Part shown: piece by piece, positions 1 through 10,550 of the stretch
Layout: every line of letters starts with the position of its first letter
How positions within the stretch are numbered: the stretch's first letter is position 1
Source of the DNA: Proteromonas lacertae
Lineage: Eukaryota > Sar > Bigyra > Opalinata > Proteromonadidae
Length of the DNA stretch: 64,000 bases
Reading direction: 5' to 3'
Assembly (NCBI GenBank): GCA_002245135.1
Contig: NGBS01000014.1
Coordinates: 62,001 to 126,000 of the forward strand
The notes under the pieces: model-generated
Seen by the model: only the letters and a program-made list of their open reading frames with translations
Databases searched by the model: none
Told to the model about the DNA's origin: nothing
Program-made: the position numbers and the translations under genes

Positions 1-553
1 CCATTAAACACAATAGCCACTAGTTATTATTTCTCTGTATTATTCTTTTTTTCTTATAAATTCAGGGAGAATTTGAATCTTCAATTCCATTCTTTGAATC
101 GTTAATGAAACTAACAAAGAATGAAAAAGACATTATGAAATATGAAAGACTTCTGAGTGAATGTTATTATAAAATAGTATATAATATATAATCCTTATTT
201 GATGTAATAGAATGAATATGAAAAATCAATTCCTTATCTATTATCTTTATCCAAAACAGCAGATAATAAAAGTGATAAATATTATTCAAATTTTAATTTA
301 GGATTATGTTATAAAAGTAATAAGCCAAAAGAAGCAATTCCATATTTCGAAAAGAGTCTGATATACTCTTCATCTGATGAAGAGAAATGCAGAATATACA
401 TATGTTTAGGAGACTGTTACAAAGCAATAGTATAGTAACTAATTTGTTATAATATAGGGAAATGATGAGAAAGCAAATGAATATTTCTTTAGGTGTGAAA
501 AAAATGAATGTAATAATAAAGAGGAACAATCAGATGAATTAATAGGGATTTAA
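1..553 (+). CDS. 3' end of a tetratricopeptide-like repeat protein (5' part outside window)
   Basis: Partial gene read through three exons, 66-176, 211-429 and 458-553 (stop TAA), the last 141 codons. The first 65 bases look like the end of an intron with a pyrimidine tract. The introns at 177-210 and 430-457 start GTAT and end ATAG like most introns here, and the reading phase is kept. The protein shows helix-turn-helix repeats with TPR-like residues (a Y/G-L-C-Y spacing, then A-I-P-Y-F-E, then L-G-D-C-Y), so it is probably a TPR or SEL1-like scaffold. The N-terminus is missing, so the overall role is unknown. Confidence 0.6.
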
Positions 554-657
554 TCAAGTATATCAAACGTTTTTATGAAAGAAATATTCTAATTATTCAT
601 AATATGTTATTATAATTGTTTTAATCATTGAAAATAATGAATAAACTAATTATTCAG

Positions 658-1749
658 TTAATGAAACATTCGAAAATCTAAAATACCTTCAGGTTTAGTT
701 TTTAAAATATCATCTATCTCTTTCATTACATCATCAGTCAATTTTGGTAATATTTCTAAACATTTTAAATTTTCCTCAAGTTGTTCTTTCTTTGTTGCTC
801 CTAATAACATCACATTTACATTCTTATTCTTTAATACCCATGCTAAATTCAATAAACTCAAACTACATCCCAACTTATCACTCACTTTCTTCAATTCTAT
901 CAAAGCAATGTTCAATTCATCTAAGGATTTAAATGGAGTATCTTTTAAAACCATTCCATTCAAGAGATTCTCCATTCCAGGTAAATCTAATCTACTTCCT
1001 TTTGGTATTCCATTAATGTATTTTCCACTTAATACTCCACTTGATAATGGAGACCAAATTGTCAAACCAAGTTTATCACTTTCATATAAATAGCTAAACT
1101 CTTTTTCTACTTTTGTACGATGTATTGAGTTGTATTGTGGTTGTTCAACCACTGGACCAATTAAACCTAAACGATGACTTATCTCTTACACTTAAATTAA
1201 AGAATATAAATATTATATTGTTAAAAAGAAAAATGATATAATTGCTCTAGTGATTTGATCAGCACTCCATTCACTAGTTCCCCAATATAAAGCCATTCCT
1301 TTGTTAATTACATAATCAAATGCTCTTACTATCTCTTCAACTGGAGTAAATTTATCAGGTCTATGGCAGAATACTACATCTACATATTCTAAATCCAATC
1401 TATCTAATGAAGCTGTTAAGCCTTCTACTATATGTTTTCTGGATAAACCACTCTCATTTACATATCTTTTCTCACCTTTACCAACTGGACTCCAGAATAA
1501 TTTAGTTGATACAACATAACCACTTCTTCTCACTCCTAATTGTTTTAATGCTTTACCTAATATCTCTTCAGATTTACCATCACCATAGATTTCGGCAGTG
1601 TCAAAGAAATTTATTCCACTTTCAAAGGCTTTCTTCACTAATTCACTGCCTAATTCTTCATTAACTTGAACTCCAAAGACAAAAGTACCAAAACCAACTT
1701 TTGATACTTTTAAACCTGTATTTCCCAAGAAATTATACTCCATTTCCAT
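658..1749 (-). CDS. Aldo-keto reductase, Kv-channel beta-subunit type (AKR6-like)
   Basis: Two exons, about 1240-1749 and 658-1182, giving about 344 residues, the full length of a catalytic AKR core. Visible family features are the N-terminal LGNTGLKVSKVGFG strand, the D/Y pair in FFDTAEIYGDG, the catalytic Lys in STKLFW, FCHRPD (the usual HRPD), YWGTSEWSA, and the C-terminal WSPLSSGVLSGKY followed by LLGATKKEQLEENL, which binds NADPH. The order and spacing follow voltage-gated K+ channel beta subunits and bacterial YghZ-like reductases, so an NADPH-dependent carbonyl reductase in the cytosol is likely. The odd point is the intron at about 1183-1239, which has no GT; see the separate entry. 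Confidence 0.9.
1183..1239 (-). other. Non-GT intron of the aldo-keto reductase gene, U12-like
   Basis: Between the codons for the TRAI and SHRLGLIGP parts of the reductase there is a 55-57 nt non-coding stretch with no GT at its 5' end. On the coding strand it begins ATATCATTT (U12 consensus ATATCCTTT) and holds TTCTTTAAT (U12 branch consensus TTCCTTAAY) about 12 nt before the 3' end AAG or AAGAG. Both the ATAT...AGAG cut (57 nt) and a cut one base later keep the frame, so the exact boundary is open. Confidence 0.55.
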
Positions 1750-2221
1750 TAATTATCAAAAGATAAAATCCAAATCTGAATATCTTGACAATTATTTTGA
1801 CAATTTCGGTTATACAATAAATATCTCAACAAAACACCTATGTGATAATATTATTTTCATTTATTAATCGCACATGTATTATACTTAATAATAAAACATT
1901 AAAATTATGATTTAAATCATCATAATATAAATAATCTCAAAACTTCTATTATATAACTAATTACTTGTATTAAATAAGATAATAGATTTAAATCAGTACC
2001 TGCATCTTTACTGAATATTACTGTTGCATATTTATTTCTTAATATGTCATTTCATAAATATTATTCATTTTCTTCTATCAATCATTTGGACACATCTTTA
2101 CATCATACTATATTTAAATAAAGAATATTTTCTAAAAAAGCGATCAAATGAATGAATAATGAAGAAAAATAAAAAGAAATGATTTGAAGGAATCAAACCT
2201 ACATTAATTATTAAAACCAAT
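1750..2221. other. Intergenic stretch without a supported gene
   Basis: AT-rich sequence between the divergent reductase and acyltransferase genes. On the minus strand about 40 codons near 1930-2050 are free of stops, but I recognise no family and the length is within chance for this base composition. It presumably holds both promoters. Confidence 0.4.
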
Positions 2222-3484
2222 ATGTCTTATGAATTAACTAGATTTGAGTTGTTAGTTCGATGCGTTTCATCTACTTGGATGATTAAAATTAACAAATACA
2301 TATCAAAAGATCAAACAGAAGAAGCAATAAACATTCTTACAAAAGAATATTCATTTTTATCATCAGAATATAGAGAAAATACAGACATTTTGGAGTATAA
2401 AGAGGATTATCATCCACCAGTACATTATTTTGAGAAATCATTTTCTTATTCAGAATATTGGGAAAATATAAGAAAGACAACAGGATTTAAATGTAATTAT
2501 ACATCTGAATATTTCATTTATGCAAAGAAAACAGAAAAAGTGAGTGTAGTAGTTGGAATTTATAATCACGGTATGGTTGATGGATTATCTTCTCTCAATT
2601 TATGTCATAAACTCTGTTTATATTTATCTGATCCTACAATAATCCCCAAATTCCATACTTATGTATCAGCTCAAAATCAAATGATAATACCGAAAAATGT
2701 GAAGTATATGAGTTATAATGTTGATAATAATTTACCTATCTTAACCTTACCAACCTATTTACATGAGTGTAAAGATCCAAACAAATTATATTATCGTGAT
2801 TATACTGGTTTAATTGGAAATGATGAATTAAAAGGAATATTGAAGTATAATCATGAAGTTAAATGTAGTTTCCAAGGTTTATTATGGATAGCAACATTAT
2901 TAAGTCAAATGAAGATGTATAATATAAATGATTTTTCAAAATATATTCGTTTTCATTCAATGGCAACTGCAAGAGGAAGAGTTGATTTTAATCCTCAAAT
3001 TTCAGAAGATGATATTACACGAAGTGGTTTTTATTCATATATTACCAAGAAAATTAGTAAGGAAGATAAGATTGTTGATATAGTTGTTGATTTAAGTAAA
3101 GAACTGCATAATGAATTAGAAAATAAACAGCAATTGTATGATTTCTTTATGTCTGATGATTATTCAAAATGTCCAAAGTATACTGTATCATGTTGTACAA
3201 TGGGTAAAAGACCTAATCAAAGACATTATGAAGGTAAATTTTCGTTTAATGTTCTGAATCAAAATTTCTTAGCAGCAGATATTATAAATGGGAAGAATAG
3301 TGGAATGAGATTGTTTTCTTTCACTGTTGATGGTGTTGGCTGTTATATTAGCAATAATTATGTTTACCCCAAATATACTGATGAAGAAATGAAGAACTAT
3401 GTTGAAGATATAATAAGGATGATGAAATATTGTGTAAAAGAAGGATATAGAAATGTTACTGTTGATGAATTGATGAATATATAA
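2222..3484 (+). CDS. Condensation-domain / alcohol O-acetyltransferase-like acyltransferase
   Basis: Single-exon gene of 420 residues. It carries the signature of the chloramphenicol acetyltransferase-like superfamily (NRPS condensation domains, PapA, alcohol acetyltransferases, BAHD): an NHGMVDG motif with the general-base His at about residue 116 and the structural Asp at about 120, matching HxxxDG, followed by a second half with the expected beta-rich fold. The family transfers acyl groups from CoA or carrier proteins to hydroxyl or amino groups. With no carrier protein or synthetase next to it, a stand-alone O-acyltransferase is more likely than peptide synthesis. The substrate cannot be told. 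The start is the first ATG after a clean AT-rich leader. Confidence 0.65.
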   Translation: MSYELTRFELLVRCVSSTWMIKINKYISKDQTEEAINILTKEYSFLSSEYRENTDILEYKEDYHPPVHYFEKSFSYSEYWENIRKTTGFKCNYTSEYFIYAKKTEKVSVVVGIYNHGMVDGLSSLNLCHKLCLYLSDPTIIPKFHTYVSAQNQMIIPKNVKYMSYNVDNNLPILTLPTYLHECKDPNKLYYRDYTGLIGNDELKGILKYNHEVKCSFQGLLWIATLLSQMKMYNINDFSKYIRFHSMATARGRVDFNPQISEDDITRSGFYSYITKKISKEDKIVDIVVDLSKELHNELENKQQLYDFFMSDDYSKCPKYTVSCCTMGKRPNQRHYEGKFSFNVLNQNFLAADIINGKNSGMRLFSFTVDGVGCYISNNYVYPKYTDEEMKNYVEDIIRMMKYCVKEGYRNVTVDELMNI

Positions 3485-4025
3485 TGATTCTATTATATAT
3501 TTTTTGATTTTTGATTTTTATGATGGGATAATAATGTATATGTGTGGAAGATGAATAGATTTTTGGAAATAAAAATGAAAAATATTTACAATTCACTTCT
3601 AATTACTCTTAACTTATAATAATCATATATATTTCTGTCATTTAGTTACGATGAGAAACAGATAACAATTGGAGAGTAGTATATATATATTCTAATATAA
3701 CATATGGATATAAAGGAGAATGTAAATCTTTAACAAGCAATACAGGAGATGAATTATTATAATTTGATATTTAAATCGCCAAATCCACTCTCTACTAATT
3801 TTCTACACATTATATCACAATAAAAAGACATTCTATACCCATTTTCTTTTATTTCTTTATTAATTTTTAGCTTAAGCTAATTTCTAATATATAACCGTTA
3901 CATATGAAACGAATATATTTTTAATCATTGAATAAAAGTGATATAAAGCTTTTTGACATATTTCATCATATGAATATTCATGTTTGCTTATATATAAACT
4001 CAATAAAACAATAAACATAATAGAA
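3485..4025. other. Intergenic stretch between convergent genes, with a BTB fragment
   Basis: Convergent 3' ends of the acyltransferase gene (stop near 3484) and TOP6B (stop at 4026). Apart from the minus-strand BTB remnant at 3642-3840 I see only AT-rich sequence. Confidence 0.5.
3642..3840 (-). pseudogene. Fragment of a BTB-domain gene
   Basis: On the minus strand one frame reads CRKLVESGFGDLNIKL, close to RKLVENGYGDMKVLV near the start of the intact BTB protein at 33648-35842. A second frame just downstream reads NSSPVLLVKDLH followed by YVILEYIYT, the typical BTB strand-helix element before LEYIYTG. The two pieces lie in order but in different frames, with a stop between them, and nothing BTB-like follows. 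I infer a decayed partial copy of a BTB gene; an exon pair of an unseen gene is less likely because no further exons are visible. Confidence 0.4.
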
Positions 4026-6947
4026 TTACAAGTCATTATACATGTTATTAACTAATTGAAATTCAAACAATTCATGATATAATACTGGCGATAATTCATC
4101 TGAAAATCCAATTTCTCTATAAAAATTGATAAAATACACCATAATATATATATAATCATACATATTATCAGTTATTCTCTTTCCAGTTGTATCATTATAA
4201 TAATCCATCAACATTTTAGCATTATACTCTTTAATAGTCTCATTAAATTTATCCAACAAAATCTCATTAGAAAATGTCTTATTCTTTATCTTCTCTTTAT
4301 ACTCAATCACCTTTGGAGTAACATTTGGATCTTTATCAATTGACATTTTAATTATTCCACACAGAGAATCAGTTAAAGTCTTTGAATATTTCATCAATAT
4401 TTTCATTCTTTGTTCTCTTTCACGTTTATTGATATTATTATGTAATTTTGGTTTTAATTGTTGACAACATCCCATTATTGCTCTTTTAACTGATGTTTTA
4501 ATTTCTATTACATCATTTCCAATGTATTCCTTACCTGTTCCTTTAAATGGGATTTTTGTACTGACAATAGAGACAAATACATTCACTTTCTGAGTCTTTG
4601 GATCAATATAATATGATTTCCAATTGATATCTTTCATTGCAGTTTTATAACTCACATCTGCTCCTCCTTCAAATAATAATGGAATTCTGTTAGCAAATCG
4701 ATAGACGTTTAAACCTTCTTTTCCAGTTGATTTTCCACCTACAGCAACAGCTACTTCTACAATGAATGGATGACCTTCATAATATCCACCTTTATCAGCA
4801 CAAGTTGCTACTAGATCTGGTTCTATCTCCTTCAATATTCCTAATCGCAAATTATATTCACCAGCTGGAGATAAGCAATCTAATGGAGGGTTTGGAAACT
4901 TTAATTCGTGTAATAATTGCATTATTTGATGAATCTAAAATAAAATAATAGTTATAATATATTTATATACTCTCTTTGGTGTAAGTTCATCCACACTCAT
5001 ATCTTTACTATATTCACTTCCTAACTCATCTAAACATAATTAATATAATAATATATATATACTGATAATCTTTAATGCCATAGTAGGTGAAATACAGGAG
5101 AACTCCTGTGTCAATAATCTGTATAATGTTTTACAATTGGATTGTTCAATAATCGATTTGATTATATAATTATTAACACTACTTGGATGGTGTTTGATTG
5201 TCTTGGATGGCTCAGGCATATGATCTGATCTTCTCGCAAATTCCATTTTGAAACATCGACTTGGTTGATCACAAATGAATTGTAAATTCATATTGGCATA
5301 AGGAGTGATAATTGCTAATAATCTGAAATATTGAATAATTTTTGACTATAAAAAGTGTATTAATAAAAAAAAATGTTTATAAATATATACTCTTATTGAA
5401 GTCCAATTTCCACCAATTACTAACGATATTTCACTTCCTCTCCATTGTTCATTATTAATATATTGACTAGATAAAAATCATCATTAAGAAAAACAAAAAA
5501 AATATAAATTTATAAAATAATAATAGGATATATTTCAATATATTTGGTTCATTTGTATGTATATTAATATCCAACACAACATCTGATATTTTCAACGGAA
5601 ATTGTTTTGGTTTATCAGAATACCCTGTTTTTATAGAAATAGGCAAACCAGTACTCTTTTTCGACCAAATTAATGCCATTTTTGCACCTAAACCAAACTT
5701 GCCTCGACATTGTCTTACTCCATATTTACTTCCACTTAATACTCTACCAAACATATCGCCAATTTTACTGTGTTCCATTCCAATACCATTATCTTTAACA
5801 CTTAAACGATAATAATATGTTGTATTTCTACTGTTATTATTTTTTTTATCATCTGCTGAAGTATTATTGTCTTTATCATTTCTATTATTATTATTATTAT
5901 TATTTGTTGTTGTTGTAGCTGTTGAGTGATATAATGATTCGTCATTTCTTGTTAATGTCTTTATTCCTCTTAATTCATTGAATTGATCTGTTGTTAATTC
6001 TTCACTATAATAATAAAAAATAAAAATAAAGAAGAGTATATATAATACATTTTGATAGATATATCAGGTAATATTTGTATTGATTCAGTTGCATCTAAAG
6101 AATTCTCAACCATTTCTCTTATTGATGTATACAGTGCTTTACCTGCATTATCAAAACCAGCTATATTCTGATTCTCTGCAAAGAATTCAGCCGATGATTT
6201 ATATTTTACTTGTTCCTTTGAATAACCTTTTCTATTGGAAGTATTATTGATGGATAATATTTCATCATCATCATCATCAATATTATAATCATTTTCTTTT
6301 GATTTTTTCCCTCTATTTCCTCCTCTTTTTGTTTTGGTAGATAATGTAGTTGTTGATAATTTTCTTCCTTTTTTTGGCTTGGATGTTGTTTCTTCAAAAT
6401 TATCATCATCATCTTTTTCATTACTTTTATCTTCCTCTAAATCTTCTTCTTCTGATTTTTCATAATAATCATCTTCCTCTTCATTATAAACACTATTATT
6501 ATCATTAACTTCTTCATCTTCAGACAATTCAGATATTTTGGATTTTTTAGGAGCTCTTTTGGTAGTTACTGCCTTTTTGGTGGATGTTGTAGTGTTTTCA
6601 ACTTTTCTTTTAGATTTCCTTGGTGTGATTACCTCATAATCAAAATTATCATCGTTGTCACTCTCATTTTCAATAGCGTCATCTTCTTCATTATCACTTT
6701 CTTCTATATAACTACTTTTTCTAGTTCTAGAAGCTCTTGGTGACTTTCTTGTTTTTGAAGTATCTTTTTGGTTTGATTTTGGTTTCTTTGATTTATTTGT
6801 AGAGGTTACATCAAAATTTCTCTTTATAGGTTTTAACAACAGCTCATCTTCAGAATCACTTTCAATAACGTCCAAAATTTCATCATCTCCATCAGAACCT
6901 AGATCTTCATCATCTGAAAAAGTTTTATTCTTTTTCTTTAACGGCAT
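4026..6947 (-). CDS. TOP6B: DNA topoisomerase VI subunit B (full-length, GHKL ATPase)
   Basis: Six exons (6049-6947, 5531-6004, 5391-5466, 5063-5345, 4971-5029, 4026-4934) give 899 residues in one phase. Residues 1-230 are an acidic, Lys/Ser-rich extension. The core then has SAEFFAENQNIAGFDNAGK with REMVENSLDATE (Bergerat N-box), VKDNGIGM (D-x-G box), GRVLSGSKYGVRQCRGKFG with GLGAKMALIWS (G box), QWRGSEISLVIGGNW (transducer entry), and the conserved C-terminal run PPLDCLSPAGEYNLRLGI, EGHPFIVEVAVAVGG, NRIPLLFEGGADV and VSIVSTKIPFKGTGKEYIG. The B subunit binds ATP and gates DNA for the A subunit (Top6A/Spo11 family) in decatenation or meiotic break formation. No Top6A lies in the window. One intron (5467-5530) is non-canonical. 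Confidence 0.93.
5467..5530 (-). other. Non-GT intron of TOP6B, U12-like
   Basis: The coding sequence must be interrupted between NEPNILK and QYINNEQWRG because of in-frame stops, yet there is no GT donor near. On the coding strand the junction reads TTGAAATATATCCTATT, containing ATATCCT, the U12-type donor core. TTTCTTAAT (U12 branch consensus TTCCTTAAY, one mismatch) lies about 17 nt before the TAG end. The reading phase is kept if the cut falls at A|TATCC...TAG|T; a cut before ATATCC with an AG end is one base out of phase, so the exact ends are unsure. Confidence 0.6.
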
Positions 6948-7044
6948 TACAATAAAAATTGATTCTAAAGGTTTGGAGCGAAAATTTTGGCAGTATTTTA
7001 AATGAAATTTATTACAAAAAATATTGTCGTTACATTTTATAAAA

Positions 7045-10000
7045 ATGCTGAATTTCTTTGTAAATGATGTATTGCTTTCAATATTACCATCTGATACTGA
7101 AGTATTTTATTGTTTTTATTTTTATAGATAAAAGAGAGAGTAGAAAAGAGTGAAAATGAGTTAGATTTAGTAATAGAACATCAAAATCTAACGAAAAAAG
7201 TTAAAATAATGAACGTTGTAGGAATTCAAAAAAAGACAATAATAAAATTCCAAGAGACCAACTCATTGCTGATAGATAGTCGTCTAACCTTCATTTACCC
7301 TTCTAAACTATATCAACAGAATAATTGCAGTGACTATGTGATAATGGTACGAGATTATTATAATGTTGATGTAGAAGAGGTAGTTTACACAAAATCCATG
7401 TCAAATAGTGATATTATTAGTGTAATATGTTCAATGTGTAATATATTGTTGGTATTGAATGAATATGGTTTAATGGTTTGTAATTTGAAGAGTAGTAATA
7501 TAATATATGAAGAAGATGGTGATGAAATAAAGTTATGTGATTTATGTTTGAATGTATTGAGAAAAGAAGAAGATATGAGATTGTATGATATTTGCTTCAA
7601 AAGCCCTGAAGAGTTGAATGGATTAGAATATGATGATAAAAGTGTAATTTGGTCAATTGGTTGTATATTATATGAAATGATTTTTAAGAAATTACCATTT
7701 AATGAAGATGATAATATCATCAAAACAAAAGATAATATCATGAAATGTAAATACAGTTATGATGTAGAATGTGATGAATTGATGAAAGAGATGATGGAAA
7801 GAATGTTGAAAGTGAAAAGTGAATATAGAATGAGTTTAAAAGATTTGAAAAAAGAAATGATAAAAATGAGTGAAGTTTTAAAGGATGATGAAGATAATTT
7901 AAAGATATGTGATGAAAGAAAAGAAACACTATATAATGATGATTATTTAATTGTTATACTTCCAATAGTTTATCCAATGAAATATTATATTAAGAGTGAT
8001 AAATGGAAAAACATTCGAGATAGATTAATAGAATCCTACAATAATAAACCAAATGAAAGAATATTATCAATATTGTTGATGATGAAATTGAACAAAGATT
8101 ATTATTCAATAAGACGGAAATTGAATTTTCAAATCCATCACCAATGTAAAGAGTTTTACTTATATAATCAACTTTGTTTGGATAAAAAGATATTTAATAT
8201 TTTATATTATGAAAATAGTGAAACAATTTTAGTTTATGGACATTGTATTTGTTTTTGTGTAGAAGGTTTGAATTATTTATTTAGAATATTGAAACTAATT
8301 AATCCTACCATACTTCATTTTTGTATAATTCTTATCCTTTTTATTTATTAGATATTGATATATCAATCCAATATCAATCATTATTTGGATCTTTATTTAC
8401 TCAATTATCTAATTTACATGAATTATACTTGTTTGATTGTAATTTTACTTCCTATTTCATTGAATCATTTATTAAATCAATTCCATTCATGAAATTGAAA
8501 TACTTAGATTTAACATGTATATATTATTCTATGTTACTTTTATGAAATAGCTAATCCAATTGGTACAAAAGGCTTCAAATTATTATTTCCATATTTACAT
8601 TTATTAATCAACAAAGAAAAAAATATATTGAATCTCAGAAAGATGAATTTAGATGATGAATCAATGATATTATTATCAGAAGAATTATATAAATATCCAA
8701 ATATTAAGAGAATAGATATTGTAGAAAATAGGAATATTCATTCAAAAGGATTAAAAGCCTTATTCTCCAAATTCCCTATATCAAAAATCCGATTTAATAT
8801 TAACAGAAGCAACAAAGAATTACTGATTGATGAAAATATTCCAGAATTGATTGAATACATAAAAGAAGGTTATTATAATGATAAATTGAATTTGAGTAAC
8901 TTAGAAATTGATGATGATATTATCAAATCATTCATTTCGTTAAGATCAAATGAATTGAGAAAAGTTAGAAAGTTAGATTTGAGTGGTATAGTTTGATATT
9001 TTTATATTATTTAGATAATAAACTAACATATAAAAGTGTTGAAATACTGATTAACAATTTATCTTCTTTTCCATATCTCAAAGAACTTCAAATATATGGA
9101 AATGAAATAGGAGATGAAGGAATGAAACTACTATCTCCAAATTTAGAAATATTGGTGTATGATGTTAAAGTTATTAATTGTTCTAGTATAATAAATATAA
9201 AATGATATTAATATCGAATAGAAATGGGATTATCTTCGATTGGGTTGAAATATTTGTTGAATGGCTTAAAGGATGTTATTATTACTTATTATAATTATCA
9301 TTATGATGGATGTATTAGATATTGTTATGAAAGTCATATTATTAGGATTCAATTGAACTTAAGTGATAATAATATTGATTCAGATGGAATAGAATATTTG
9401 AAGAATTATATGAAAGAAAATGATAATCTTGAAAGAATATTCATCTATGGTATGTCTATTATAATATTGTAATTATAATATTTTTTAATAGATAATCCAA
9501 TTGATAATAATGGATTTAAGTTGTTGTTAGAGGATTTTAAAAAACTAGATATAAATTTGAGTAATACATCGATAAATGATGAGAGTGTAATATTATTAAC
9601 AAATGAAATAGATTCAATTAAATATTGTGAAACAATAAATCTAAATAGAAATAACATAACAATGGATGGTTTGAAATCAATTTGTCAAAAATCATTAGAA
9701 AAATGGAATTATCCATTAATTGAAATGAAAAACTCATCATGGACAAATGAAGAATTGGAATATTATTTGGATTATTATAGTAAAAAGATAAGATATTATT
9801 ATAAGAGAGATTATGATTTTTCTAGTATATTATCTATATATTTAATGATATAGATATGAATTTGAATGATTCTCATATTTCAATAATAAAACAGATGAAT
9901 TATACCCAGCTTGATTTATCCAATAACAACATTACAAGTAAAGGATTTCAATCAATAAATCTATTAGCAAAGGATCTAGTAAATTTATCAATATTTAATA

Positions 10001-10412
10001 ATCCAATTGGAGATGAAGGAATAGAGACAATATGTATATATTTAGATAAATTTGTTGTTGATTATTCATTAAACCTTTCGAGTATTTGTATTAGTTTATA
10101 TATTGAATAGATATTGGAATGAGTGAAAAAGGATTAAATATGTTAATAGAAAGATTAAAAGATTATTATTCATTAAGAAAGATAGATATGTCAGGAAATG
10201 AATTAAGTGAAAGTGAATTAATAATAATGAAAGAAAGCGAAGAAGTTTTTGATTGTTTAGAAGAATTATCAATCACAGTAAAAGAGAATATAGATAAAAT
10301 AGAATTAAAATCATTTCTAGAAGCATTCTCAACAATTTCAAAAATAATACTAACTGGAATATCTGAAGAAGAAAAGAAAGAATTATCAACAGAATTCTTA
10401 AACATTGAATAA
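7045..10412 (+). CDS. Pseudokinase-LRR protein, copy A
   Basis: Nine exons (7045-7101, 7128-8322, 8352-8516, 8551-8985, 9015-9185, 9222-9449, 9492-9824, 9854-10081, 10111-10412) give 1037 residues. The first 300 residues resemble a Ser/Thr kinase: LKSSNIIYEEDG (catalytic loop), KLCDLCL (DFG region), FKSPEEL (APE) and SVIWSIGCILYEM (D-W-S-x-G helix). The HRD Asp is replaced (CNLKSSN), and no glycine loop or VAIK Lys is visible, so it is probably catalytically dead. Residues about 430-1037 are ribonuclease-inhibitor-like leucine-rich repeats (LDLSNNNITSKGFQSI and similar). All introns from the second on are phase 1. An apparent hydrophobic end at codon ~400 is an artefact of reading through intron 2. 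Function unknown; a signalling or recognition scaffold is a guess. Confidence 0.8.
8646..9110. repeat. 465-bp tract identical to 15446-15910 (copy A versus copy B)
   Basis: The end of exon 4, the whole of intron 4 and most of exon 5 of copies A and B are base-for-base identical at a constant offset of 6800, while both flanks differ at many positions. Identity of an intron in such AT-rich DNA points to recent gene conversion or a recent duplication rather than selection. Confidence 0.85.
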
Positions 10413-10550
10413 ATAGCTCTATTTTTACTCTTATTTGTGTATGATAGAGTCAATTTCATCATAAACCCAATTAGATTACACCATTTTCTTAAAAATATGA
10501 TTATCTCGACTGTTTTGATTGTACTCGATTGTTTAGATCAAAATTAAGAA

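Noticed and set aside
1920-2060. Minus-strand gene piece of about 40 stop-free codons upstream of the acyltransferase
   Set aside because: No recognisable family and no splice-consistent continuation; the length is within chance.
8290-8351. C-terminal membrane helix of pseudokinase-LRR copy A (hydrophobic CIILILFIY)
   Set aside because: The hydrophobic stretch is a 29-nt intron read as protein; splicing restores the LRR frame in copies A, B and C.
7209-8351. Active Ser/Thr kinase
   Set aside because: The catalytic Asp of HRD is replaced (CNLKSSN), and no glycine loop or VAIK Lys is visible in any of the three copies.
9329-9363. Extra 34-nt intron (GTATTAG...ATTAG) in LRR exon 6 of copy A
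   Set aside because: Removing it shifts the frame into a stop; the segment is read as a coding insertion instead.
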